From: Hyaloscypha bicolor E
Lineage: Eukaryota; Ascomycota; Leotiomycetes; Helotiales; Hyaloscyphaceae
DNA: 64,000 nt
Direction of reading: 5' to 3'
NCBI RefSeq assembly: GCF_002865645.1
Contig: NW_020194685.1
Location: 2,443,363 to 2,507,362, forward strand
This document shows, in pieces, positions 11,343 through 22,133 of the stretch. Under the pieces are notes generated by a model. That model was not told where the DNA came from and searched no databases. It saw only the letters and a list, made by a program, of their open reading frames with translations. The position numbers and the translations under genes were made by a program. Position 1 is the first letter of the stretch; each line of letters begins with the position of its first letter.

Positions 11343-13113
11343 ATGTCTTCCCGCCGCAAACAGTCTTCACGCCGAGGAGATTATTATTCTATAGCATGGA
11401 CAGAGTGGAAGTGGAGTGAGGATTGCCAGCGTTATTGGCGTGCTCACGAGGGTAGCGAAGGTCGTCACAATCTTCCCGACCAAAGATGCAGTTCTGACGT
11501 GATTCGTAGGGAAATGGGAATATGAATATGCACCATTGCAACCTAAAGGGGCGTCAGATATAAGTGAAGAGATACAAGGGCTGACACTTGACCCTACGCC
11601 ATGGACTCCGAGAGCTCGATCAACTGCAGAGACTGCAGAATTGCCATCCGTCAGCGAAGACTACCGTCGATACGGAGAACCTCAAAACTGCCCGGAAGAC
11701 CGACACGGGCCCGAAAACCAGCGCTACCCTGAAGATCTACAAAAACCTGAAGAGCAACAGTACGGTGATGGGCAGCAGTCCACTTTAACCCAATTCTACC
11801 GAACAGACACAAGAGAATTTCGATCCAGGAAGGGAAAATCTCGTGGTGTTGAGGAGATTTCGTGTCCTATATGCTCAATGATATTCTATCGAGCTTCTGA
11901 TCTTGAACGCCATCACAAGACCGTGCATTTGAACGATGGCGCGCGACCCTACCAGTGCCTTGTTGACGGTTGTACTGCAAATGTTAGAAGCTGGACAACG
12001 GCAGACAAACTTCGTTTACACGAAAAGACATGGCATGCTGGCAACTTGGACACGCAAAGATCACACACACAGGGGACGTTCCATACGAGCTCGCAACCGG
12101 TATTCGAAGTACCTAAGGTGTCATCCTCTGGCTATGGCTTTTCCTACCTAGCGCAGTCCACTACCTACGACCCCCAATCGGTCTCCTCTCCGCAATCGTC
12201 TCTGCAAACGCGGAAAGTTTTAACAAAGAATCCCCAGAGGATGCGCGATGAACTCGATTCCAGTAAGTCTTGCAATCCTATACGAAATCGTGCACTAAGA
12301 GGCTTCCAAGGGTTTAAAGTTCATAGGTCTAAAGAGTTCGAGTTTGGCAGAGTCTTCAAGGTCTTATGGAGCGAGCCCATGGGAAGCGGTGGTACAGAGA
12401 TCACTTTCGAAAAAACATCTGCGAAATATGGTGAAAATGCATTCCACAAAATTCGGCGCTTCGTTATCGTCAAACAAAGAAATGGGCACAGCATATGCAT
12501 TCCCATAGTGACCTATGGTTTTCAAGGCGTACTCAAAAATGGCGTCCGTCCTGAAGACCATGCGATTGTTTACTCTGGCAAATATGAGGTACTCGAAGGT
12601 GAGGGTAAATTGCCGTTGCAAAAGCCAATCAGGATTGAGACAAAAGATGCCTCACAGAAGCTAGATCCAAGGTCAAGGTTAAACTACGCCAAACTATATA
12701 CCGTCGAGCATAACGTCAAGGTCTTGTTCATCGGAAGGGTAGCAAGAAGTCATGAGCAAGAAGTCATTCGGGCTTATAACAACGCACATCCTCCGCTTGA
12801 TCCTAGCCCGTATGAGCATCAACCTGATACACCTGATGAACTCTTCAGTCATGCGGAGGGGCCTGAACCAACCTATCCAACAGTGCCAACAGTACCAACA
12901 GTGCCAATGGCAATACCTACAGCATCATATTCAAGCGGGGCTCAGCAATATTCATCCTCTTATGCTACAACAAATGCCTACCCATACCCAGGGCCAGGAG
13001 CACAACCATACACTCATGCAGACGTATACGGCTCTCAACCGGAAATGCCTCATGCGGGACAACAGCAGCAGCCCGAGAACCAGATGTACGATGACGGCTA
13101 CGATGTCGATTAG
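11343..13113 (+). CDS. C2H2 zinc-finger protein with a DUF6590 domain
   Basis: Two exons, 11343-11451 and 11510-13113, encode 570 aa. The 58-nt phase-1 intron has CTGAC ahead of its AG. The N-terminus has WTEWKW, close to WSEWEW in the gene at 1818-3964, so the two are homologous over full length. A C2H2 finger (CPIC...HHKTVH, about residues 155-176) and a second finger-like unit (C-x4-C...H-x4-H, about 186-212) follow. The DUF6590 domain (about 300-450) has GRVFKVLWSEP, ENAFHKIRRFVIV and YTVEHNVKVLFIG. The tail is Pro/Tyr/Gln-rich with a VPTVPTVP microrepeat encoded near 12880-12910. DUF6590 has no known activity. The fingers suggest nucleic-acid binding, but that is inference. The minus-strand homologue has no such fingers. 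Confidence 0.85.
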
Positions 13114-14697
13114 TACGCAAGATCAAAATCCGGGGCGAGATTGCAAACATTGGCCAGAAATGGTCACTCTTTCAATATCCGTGAAATTTGATCGCTCTGT
13201 AACTTGTGCTGGTACCTTGATGCTGTTGAATAAGAGATCGCAAAGGCAAAGAAGGGCGCCGTCGAGGCTTCAGCGCATAGGTTCACGAAACCCTACATAT
13301 TTTCGGTACGCACACATTGCCTGTTAATTGAATCAAAAGAAGCAATTTGGCAAATATGAGCTGAAGACTCATGCGGAGAATTTTGCGTGTGGCAGCGATT
13401 TCAGAAGGCGTTCACAGTGGAGCACGTCTGGGCTAATATGCTCGGACTAGCTGAGAGCTCACGCAAGATAGACTTACTTTCGGAAGATACGCGATCATAT
13501 CATAAATGAGATTGTCAGACTAGCATCATCAAACACAGTGAGACAAAGCGATTGATCCAGCGATCCAAGCTTCCTGTGATCTTCAAGGATAAGTGCAGAA
13601 GGGATGCCGTGCTTAATTCGGTTATATCATGAGGGAAGTCTAGTCAATTTCTTCAATACATTGTTCATGCTCCTTGGTCACCCAAAGTGTTATTAAACGA
13701 GAGGGGTTCTCCAAATTCGGGTCATTGCAAGCACACACGGCACGGCACTTATTCCCAGCGTCAAGACTTCAGATTATGCTCCCCTATGTAACCTACAATC
13801 ACAAACTCCTAGACTAACAGGTAGACTAAATCAGTCAGTCTTTGCGTCACGATTGGGGAGGCCAGAGGATTTGGCAGGTGTCAAAGTCAGACGCCAGTTT
13901 GGGGGCCAAAAGACACCAGCGCTTCGAAAACTGCATGAGGCAGAGTTCTTACTTCTAAGTCGTAAGGACTTGCATGGGCAGTATGCACCCCTGGGTGAGA
14001 ACGTGTGTAGTAAAGGTGTTAACTTGTTTTAGTTACGGATAAGCAGTGTATGGCTTGTTAGATGACGGGTTGCAATGGCGGCTTGATGCTCGGGGCTAAA
14101 CAGGAGAGGGTAGTTCTTACGATTGAATTTGAGAATCGAAGGGATTTTAATTATGGACCACGCTCTAAATGTCGATCTACGGGATGGTTTTGTGAGGAGT
14201 GAAGTGAACGAATGGCAGATGAAGCTATGCATCTCAAACCGATCCCACACATTGTCTTGGTTCACTTTTCGAGTTCCCATTTCTCTCAGTCCCATTTCCT
14301 CCCGCTGCACATCATTTCAATTACCTGTGATTTGCATGTACCATCCTCACCAGGGGTACGGAAGCTCACTAGAAGGCGCATTGCCCTCGCTGAGGGATCG
14401 AGCGAGGTCTTCTTCGTCTCGAACTTTGAGCATCGTGAAGTCGCCTACTGAAGAACGAGGGCGTCTCCAAGAGGTGACACAAGGCGTTCCTCGTATTTCG
14501 TCTTTGTTCAAGGCGAGGATCCTCGTCTTGCTCGGCCAGTAATTTGCAAGAGTGGTGATTACTCTCAACTTGTCTTCCTAGCCGATGTGCTCCTGTCTTG
14601 TCGCTGTCCTGTCCTCAACCAAGCTGAGCTTCTCCTTCGGCCGCTCCTCCCCTGCTCGCTTTCGATCTCATTCTAGGTGGAGAAAGTAAAACCATAG
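13114..14697. other. Intergenic stretch, no supported gene
   Basis: Nothing is recognisable to about 14340. A minus-strand frame at 14347-14568 reads open and lies just downstream of the 2EXR relic on the same strand, so it may be that relic's lost C-terminus, but it has no diagnostic motif. Confidence 0.45.
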
Positions 14698-15424
14698 TCA
14701 GCTGCCAAAGTTCGGTCCAACAATCAAGGTATCCAGGGAACACAACTCCTTCAGCTCTCGATGAATAACGTAATAAATTCTTTAGTGAAAGGAGGTACCA
14801 CGACATTTATAATCCTTCATCTTACCCAATGTCAAATTCCGCGGCTCTCGATGGATCATTCATCGCTTGGCTTCTCGTCTCTTATTCTTGTTTTCAGTGT
14901 CGAGGTCCATGAAATCATAGAAGTAAAGTCAAGCTTCCTCTCCATCAAAGACCAGGAAGTCCTTCGCGAAGTTGAACCAAATTGGCCTCGCCAGCCGAGT
15001 ACCAAAAACTCCTTTGTAGACTTTGCGACCCTTTAATCTAGACTCTTGGTTGACGTACAAAAATTGATGGGTTCTTGCATATTGTTTTCAATGCGTATCT
15101 ACTCTGCTGCGGTTCAAAAAAAGACTGGAATTCAAGCTCACGGAGTATCCTGAAATCCCCTCCCATATCTCTGATCCCGACAACGCGAACTTCGTCTTTG
15201 ATGCTCATTTCCTAAATGTTAATTCTCAATTCCTTTGGCAATTTCGAGAACATGGTGCAACCGAGTTTGGCGTCTTGTGTAACAAATGTTGGAGGAGCTA
15301 ACGGAGTCGAATTGGAGACCATTTGAGGGGGTCGAATTTGCTGAGATGGTGCGGCGGCTGTTGATGTCTGATAAAATATCGAGTTTGCTTCGAAGACATT
15401 TTGAACGGAGGGTTGACCCTAATA
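14698..15424 (-). pseudogene. 2EXR-family pseudogene
   Basis: The minus strand carries the order typical of fungal 2EXR proteins. There is a Gln/Pro/Ser-rich lead (about 15424-15290), then MFSKLPKELRINI followed at once by TAG where the family has Trp. In a second frame come FLYVNQESR, KGRKVYKGVFGTRLARPIWF and FAKDFLVFDGEEA, and then a stop. In a third stretch come MDLDTENKNK, EPRNLTLG and ELKELCSLDTLIVGPNFG. At least two frame changes and four in-frame stops break it. The TGG-to-TAG change is the transition that RIP would cause. 2EXR proteins are an expanded, F-box-like fungal family of unknown role. Confidence 0.7.
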
Positions 15425-16739
15425 GGACGAAAAATATTCGATCACCAATGATGGGGGTCGGAGAAGAGAGGTAGAGGTCCAAGAGCTTTCTCGGGGGGGG
15501 TCGAAGAGGTTGTTGTGAGGAATTTGTTGAAGGAAGGTGGCCGGCTTCTTGAAGATATCTGCAGATTGACAAGACGACGTTATTCTGATTAACACGGAAA
15601 AAAACAGGAAAAAAATTTTCTGCTAGGGAGATAATAAAGAAACTATAATGTACCAAGGCAGAAGCGATGGTACATCACAGAGACTCACCAATATCACGTG
15701 ACTCGACCCCCCTTTTCATTACCAGTCTTGCTGACAGCTTAATCATCACACCAATCTATTCATCATTACTCTAATCACTTTTAGATAACGAAGTATGTTC
15801 GTAGAGAACTCAGAATTGAAAGTGAAGGCCCGGTGAAAAAATTTTGTTTCCTTTGCTACGCGCAACTCGCTCAAAGTCATCGCTAGAAAGAGTCCGTCCT
15901 CTCTTTAATTCAAATTCCGTTTACGATGTACTAGCAAAGTAAAGTGCAGGGACGGTAGTCTAACAGTACGAAGAAACTTCCCGTCCTCCCAGGAGCTCGC
16001 ATCCTCCCTAGCGTTCCCTGTCATGCTATTGGGACCCTGCAGCGCAGCCGCCTATTGCGAGTGTGGATTAGGGAAGGGATTTCTGTTGTCCGTTAGTATA
16101 AGCCTAATCTAATAGTGAAATCTTGTCCTCGTGCCAGGACTCGGTGATCCATAGCTTGCTTGGTTTTGAATAGAAGCTTCGGGACCTGGCCTTTATCACC
16201 GTCGAGCTATTTTTACTAGCTTCCAAGTTCTGCTTTAGCAGAGGATGCCCAACCAGAAGTATAACGAGGATGGGCAGTATGGGACATAGCCATCGACTCT
16301 AAATTGGGAAATGTTGACAGAGCCTGCACCAAAGGATAATGGCTTGCCCAAAATTCCTGAAACATGAAGTGGTGTATCGCCTCCCGAACGAGTTTCGTTC
16401 CGTGCTCCTGTTCCTTTGTATGTTGGTCCAGTCTTTTCCAAACCAGCTCATCACGTGGACTCAAGAGCGTGAATTCTCAAGGTGTCTAGTTTAGGGTGGA
16501 AGTATATGGGCATGCTAAGCAGCGTACCCCCAAAGGTTTCTTGTATTCGTGGAGAGCAACGTTTCTCGAATTAGCACGGTAAAATCCCCAAATGACACGA
16601 GGGAGATGAAAGCTTCGGAGTAGTCTTGCTCCTTAGACGTGTGGACAAAGTAAGGATGTCGCCTCCCTAACTAGCTCCTAGGCAGCAAATTATTATGAGA
16701 ACGAGGCATAGGAGCCAACATGGCACAACAGGTGTAATG
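15425..16739. other. Intergenic stretch, no supported gene
   Basis: There is no family motif on either strand. A minus-strand frame at 16216-16464 is open but unsupported; it lies downstream of the MFS relic in the same direction and does not read as MFS sequence. Confidence 0.45.
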
Positions 16740-16890
16740 AAGCATAATAGAGAGATCAAGCCGACATTGACGGTTTTCTTGAAGGCACTCCAATTTAGAG
16801 GATTTTCGGGATCATTTGGGCCGTCCCACCAAATGATGTTTGGATCGTCTGGCTTTCGAAGGTTGGAGTTCCACTGTAACGGGGAGCTGG
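16740..16890 (-). pseudogene. N-terminal fragment of an MFS transporter
   Basis: The minus strand encodes IIWWDGPNDPENPLNWSAFK and then KTVNVGLISLLCFITP, the hallmark entry into helix 1 of fungal DHA1-type MFS drug:proton antiporters. The next expected motif (Ser-Met-Phe-Ala-Pro) appears only in another frame, as AMLAP, and the rest of the roughly 12-helix protein is absent. I read it as a truncated relic. A stop also precedes the segment in frame. Confidence 0.6.
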
Positions 16891-18490
16891 TTTAGACCAT
16901 TTCTCGACGTCGAGGACCGGATGGTCCGAGTCCTGTGAATTGGTATGCAGACGAGGTAAACGAAAGGATGGCATAATTAAAGTATTCAGATTATTAAGAA
17001 TGCTGATTTAGAGAATTGTTCATTTCTGAATTTGTATCTTCATTAGGCTCGCCCCTATTATAACTGTTGACAGTCGTGAGATATCGGGATGACGCAACGA
17101 TTCTGTAAGTCCAGAAAAATTGTCTGATCAGGCTATTTTTACAGCACGAAAATCCAATCAATCAAAGAAGGAGGCGGGTACTCATTCACCCTGAGAGAAT
17201 TGCGCAATGGTGTGGTGTTTTCTTGATCAGCCCACAGCATCACGTGTCTGTAGGGCAAACCCATCAGCAACCAGACCAGTGACATTGGCCAACATTCTGG
17301 TAACCGCATTTGGTTTATTGCATTCAATTTCATCTTCATGATCGGATGACAAGTTGCATATCGAGAACGGGATCGGGTTTGTCCTGAGTCGGTCTCAGGC
17401 ATCCCGAGCAGAAGTCCTGTGGAAAGGTTCACTTGAACTCAGCTGAGGCCATAGGGACCTGTGATCAGTCTCACCAAAGTTTGTTCCTCAAAACGTGATG
17501 CACTTACTTGAATTTGACTCTCGGGTATCAAGTTGATGCTGGTAAAGCCTCGAGTATACGAGAGGATGTCGAGGAGAGGTGTTCGCAATTGAGCTACCGT
17601 TCCCATTTGTGCCATGAAACGCCGAGAAAGGTATCAACGGAATTCGAGACCACCGTAGGAGAGCGAGCAACACCTAAAAGGCCCGTTTTTCGTTTTTCGG
17701 TAGCGGTGCGAGCAGGTTTGTACTGCTAGGTGATGCCCACACTTAACAGGATCACCGACAGCAAGATGCAAGAGACTTTGGTAGAGCAAACGCAGGTTGG
17801 TACGAAGACTTTACCCGAACACCTTAAGTACCCCAGACCTCGTGTATCAGGACAGGGAGACCACCCCACATTCGTCACAGGCTCAACTGAAGCCAACCAA
17901 CGGTATGTATTTCCCTAGCCAGACACGACCGAAAACCCTAATTTTTGAAATAGGATTAATGGTAATAGCATCGGAGCCACACAGAGTTTCTACAGACGAG
18001 GATTCTAAGAAGGTTGAGCTATTGTTTGAAGAAGAAATGGATGGTAGTGAAGGCAGAGAGGAAGAACTCTTCCGTTGAAACCTGGCAAGGCTGCTCGCAA
18101 CGCTAACCTAGCGTATAGCTGGATCAGCGGGGCTTCAGGGCAACGAGGGCCAAAAGGTTGATATAGGAATTAGGAAAGTTCGAGGGTAATATATGCGATA
18201 CTTAAATTAAGCCTCAGAATTAATTAAGATAAAGCGCCGAATTAATTAGATCGCGATATACTCGCAACAAAGTAGTATCTTTACGGGTATTTAGGGGGGC
18301 TTTTGGGGGGGGGGGGGGGATAGCGATATGGTCGCGGTCGCCGTGGTCTGAAAATCGTAATTTCACTTTAGCCGATTTGTAAGGGGTTTTGCACTAATTA
18401 GGGCTATTTTGCTGCATAATTATTGTACCTTAGAGTTTTTGTTTGAATAATTGATCATATGACGAAAACCAAGGCCAACGATAGCGATAT
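16891..18490. other. Gene-poor stretch with one possible first exon
   Basis: On the minus strand an ATG at 17606 opens 33 codons that end at a good donor (GTAAGT at 17507). The fragments downstream (17430-17230) are in mixed frames, so this may be a decayed gene I cannot identify. A run of 15 G lies at 18305-18319. Nothing else is recognisable. Confidence 0.35.
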
Positions 18491-18637
18491 TATCCCTTCG
18501 TCCACTGAGACATGGTCCGTACTAACGGCCGCATCCTGCGGATAGCCTGATTGGAGGAGATGGTTGTATTCTTACCTAACAAGGGATATTCGTGTGCGGC
18601 CGCTAGTACGGACCATGTCTCACCAGATGAAGGGATA
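18491..18637. mobile_element. MITE-like element with 43-bp inverted ends and TA flanks
   Basis: The left arm (18491-18533) and right arm (18595-18637) are inverted copies matching at 38 of 43 positions, with a perfect 19-bp core TGAGACATGGTCCGTACTA. Each arm begins with TA, as expected for a TA target duplication of Tc1/mariner-type elements. The interior is only about 60 bp and codes for nothing, so it would be non-autonomous. Confidence 0.75.
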
Positions 18638-19645
18638 GCTTCATAATTCCTATTCATAATTCCTATTCATTAATTGGCCAGCTGAATGCGGAGGGTGGCG
18701 AGGGGTTGTCGCAGTTTTGGCCGGGCAACGACCCACCAACTCAACCTCAAACTTTTCTCTCCACACTTCACTCCATTCAAACCCCAGGAGTGCACTTGCG
18801 GGAGACAAGTGCCGGTCTTCTAACTTTGGAACCTTTGCGCAGCACATGGGCTTGCGCGTCTTTATCAACGACGATATGTCAATTCTTTCAACTAGTGGCA
18901 GGTCACTCGAGTGCGCCGAGAGGAAGTTAACGTTGCAGTGCTGAGAAAGCATAAACGACACTGCTACCCTAGAGCAAAACGATCTCGAGGTTTGAGAACG
19001 TCGTTCGAGGAGTCTCTTCGACTTCTTCTCAGGCATACAGCAGACAGCGCGAATTTTTATTCCCGAATTGTTTGGATGAAGTTATCCAAGGTGTCGCGTG
19101 TCGAGCTCTGGTTTACGGTTGTTGTTTTGACCCCTCCCACGATCCAACTCGCTGCTGGGACATGCTCACCTTCCCCGAGTTCAAGTATGAGCTCGGAGAG
19201 ATCACGAGTCATGCCAGAATCAGGCCATAGTGTCTCTAGGAAACTCTATTGCCACGTTCCAGAGACATCCTCAACATCCGATACGGCGAGTATGGTTCTC
19301 ATTGGCTTTGACCCCTGAAATGTCATGGATCCCAAAGTTTCTTTATGGCCGAATGGTGAAAGTATCTGGAAGCCTGAACAGCTGTCTCTGAGGATACATC
19401 CCATGAAACGGGCCGCGACTCGAGGCTTTGCTTCGCGCTGGTAAGCTTTCCATCGTCTAATATCTGATGTTTGAAGGTATTTCGAGGCTGTTTTCCTGGG
19501 GCTCTTATAACTAGGTGCACTCATCCATTCCTTTCGATTCTAGATCAGCATCCGCTCATCGAGCGTCGCCCACGCCATCGACTGCAGTTGCAACTTATCA
19601 GAACGGGAATGAAGAGCTTGGATTGAGTCCAGGCTATATCTCATC
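18638..19645. other. Intergenic stretch upstream of the SulP gene
   Basis: It starts with a duplicated ATTCCTATTCATAATT-type motif (18646-18675). Open frames on both strands (18650-19320) have no domain or splice-site support. The 100 bases before 19646 probably hold the 5' UTR of the transporter. Confidence 0.45.
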
Positions 19646-21609
19646 ATGAATTATATCGCCGCCAAGATCACCGCGATCAAGCAAGATGTCAATCTGAGCA
19701 GAGTCGGCGTGGGAGTTGTTCTGGGTGCGAGAGGAGTTCGTGCAGGCGCGGGGAGATATTTCAGCAACAAAGTACCGATCGTACAATGGATAACGGGATA
19801 TGTGCCAAAATGGCTCATCGGGGATGCAATTGCAGGGTCGTCAGTTGGGATGCTTCTAATTCCACAAGCAGTGATGTATTCAACCCTCGCTGGACTGCCG
19901 GTCCAGCAAGCACTCCTTGCAAGCTGGTTGCCAGGGCTCATCTATGCCATTATGGGAAGTACCAAAGGTATAGAAAGTGAGCAAACCAAATATCTATAGC
20001 TAACTTGTGCCCAGATATTAGCACCGGACCAACATCGACCACTGCACTCCTTACCGGGCAGATTATCCTCTCCTTGGCCCCATCTAAGGTTTCCCCACCA
20101 CTCGTCGCTGCTGTTCTGTCATTCTGTATCGGAATGTGGTCAATGATGCTGGGACTTCTGAATTTTGGATTCATCTTCGATCTCCTCTCTCTGCCGATGA
20201 TTCTGGGGCTCCTGGTCGCTGTTGCCAATGTAGTAATTGTCACACAGCTTCCGGCAGTTCTTGGCTTGACAGGTACCAGTCTTGTATTTTCTCAGATGAT
20301 GCCAGAGATCATCCAAAAGTTGGGCCAAACAAAACCTGCCTCGATCGGTCTTGCGGCCGCATCCATCGTCCTGCTGGCAATGCTTCGGTTCGTCGGGAAG
20401 AAATGGGGCCATAAAAATGAGATGGTGAGGATCCTCGCCATCCAGCGAAATCTCCTCATCATCAGCATCTTCACTGCGGCCAGCTTCTTCATCAACAAAG
20501 ATCTGAAGCAGCCTGTTTGGCATATTATTGGTCCCATCAAAACAGAGCTGCCAATGCCTCAGATCCCTCTCATGACTCTTGCTCAAAGGCTATTCGTCCC
20601 AAGCCTTACACTCACCATCACTATCATGTTGGAGCATGTCGCTTTTGCGAAAGCATTTGGACGAAAGAATGGATACGCCATCGACTCGAGTCAGGAAATG
20701 TTCTACCTAGGATTCGTCAACTTCATCACCTCCTTGTTCGGTGGAATGCCTGTGGGGGGAGGCGACCTACCTCGTGCAGCAGCCAACTCAGATTCTGGAG
20801 TCAAAAGTCCTCTCGGCGGAATATTTACCTCCGTCACTGTTCTTGGCGGCATGTATGTAGGCAGCGGCTTCCTCCAATATATCCCAATGCCGGTCATTGC
20901 GGGCGTCATTCTTGTCGCAACAATCGGTCAATTGCCCCCATTGGCCGCCATTAAAAAACTCTGGAGGGTTTCGTTCACAGACTTCGGCACCTTTTTCATG
21001 ACATTCAACATCGTCATACTGATGGGCAATACAATCGGTATCTCCGTAGGTCTGGGCATCATGGTCTCCTACACCATCCTCCGCATCATGTTCTCACGCC
21101 CAAGTGCCATCTTAAAAGCCGACCTCGAATGCAGATATAAATCCCTCACTCCACCGTGGTTGGCAAAAGATGACCCCATCCCCCCTGGAACCCAAGTCAT
21201 GAGTCTAGAAACAGACGTCATTTTCGCCAACGCCGAGAGGATCAAGAGACACGTCATCGATACGACGTTAACCTATCAATTCGGCATACCAATGACCGAA
21301 AACGAGGATCTTCAACGAGCATGGAACTACAAACGTGAGAAGCACATCGGGCGTCTGCGCCGCCTCGCCGGAGTCAGTAACACAGATATATTTATTCCTC
21401 GTCTCCGCGTCCTCGTGCTCGATCTCTCCGCTACATCTTTCATCGATGCTTCCGGTATGCAGGCATTTGAAGATATCAAGACCGAAATCTGTTTATACGG
21501 TGGTCCTCGCGTTGAGATGCGATTCATGGGGTTGAACAAAGGCGTGCAAAAGAGGTTCAAGCGTGCTGGTTGGAAACTGGGTCCTCCTTATGATGATGAC
21601 TTAGCATAG
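19646..21609 (+). CDS. SulP-family sulfate/anion permease with STAS domain
   Basis: Two exons, 19646-19967 and 20015-21609 (47-nt phase-1 intron with GCTAAC branch), give 638 aa. The protein is an integral membrane transporter. The N-terminal SulP core has GSSVGMLLIPQAVMYSTLAG and, after the intron, STGPTSTTALLTGQI. Further along are HVAFAKAFGRKNGYAIDSSQ and the GGDLPRAAANSDSGVKSPLGG signature. A C-terminal cytosolic STAS domain (about 470-630) contains RVLVLDLSATSFIDASGMQA. Family members import sulfate or related anions by proton symport. The length fits the shorter fungal SulP type rather than the roughly 840-residue main sulfate permeases, so the substrate is uncertain. It is convergent with the FAD oxidase at 22134. 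I see no clear binding site for a sulfur regulator upstream. Confidence 0.92.
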
Positions 21610-22133
21610 GTAGGGGTGTTCCCTCCGCTTGCGACGGATAGTTCTTATTTTTCTGCACTATGTTGACGAAAATGGCATGTCTTAGTTATTTTACTTCATG
21701 CTGAGATATATGGGACGAGAGACCAGGTTATGACCATTTTGAGCGCCGGCACGCCACGAGATATGAATGAATGACAATCTACTTAATGTTCTTTTGAATC
21801 AAACCAGTTTCCTTCTTCACGAACAAGCTGTCAATTTTAGAGTCAATTGGCATGATCCTTGGAGCGCATGATAAGTCTTTCACTGCAAGTTTGTCGGGTG
21901 GACCCTTTGTTCCCTTTATTCCAGCCAGCTGCTTCTCGATTAGGTTCATAACATTACTGACAAAGCATCCGGACGCCAAGCAACCGACAAGGTTTTGTCC
22001 GCAAAACACCAACTCCCAAGCTCATGTCCTAGTCCGAATACAACTGTAAGTCCATTACTGTCTGTTGAACATCTACCACGCCACCAGTCTGCCAAAGCCA
22101 CGAGTGAATGCATCAATGTCGTTCTCCCCATCT
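21610..22133. other. 3' intergenic gap between convergent genes
   Basis: No gene is supported. A minus-strand frame (21779-22012) is open for 77 codons but has no recognisable motif. Confidence 0.5.

Noticed and set aside
21779..22012. 77-codon minus-strand frame downstream of the FAD oxidase
   Set aside because: It has no motif, no splice support and lies in the 3' region between convergent genes.
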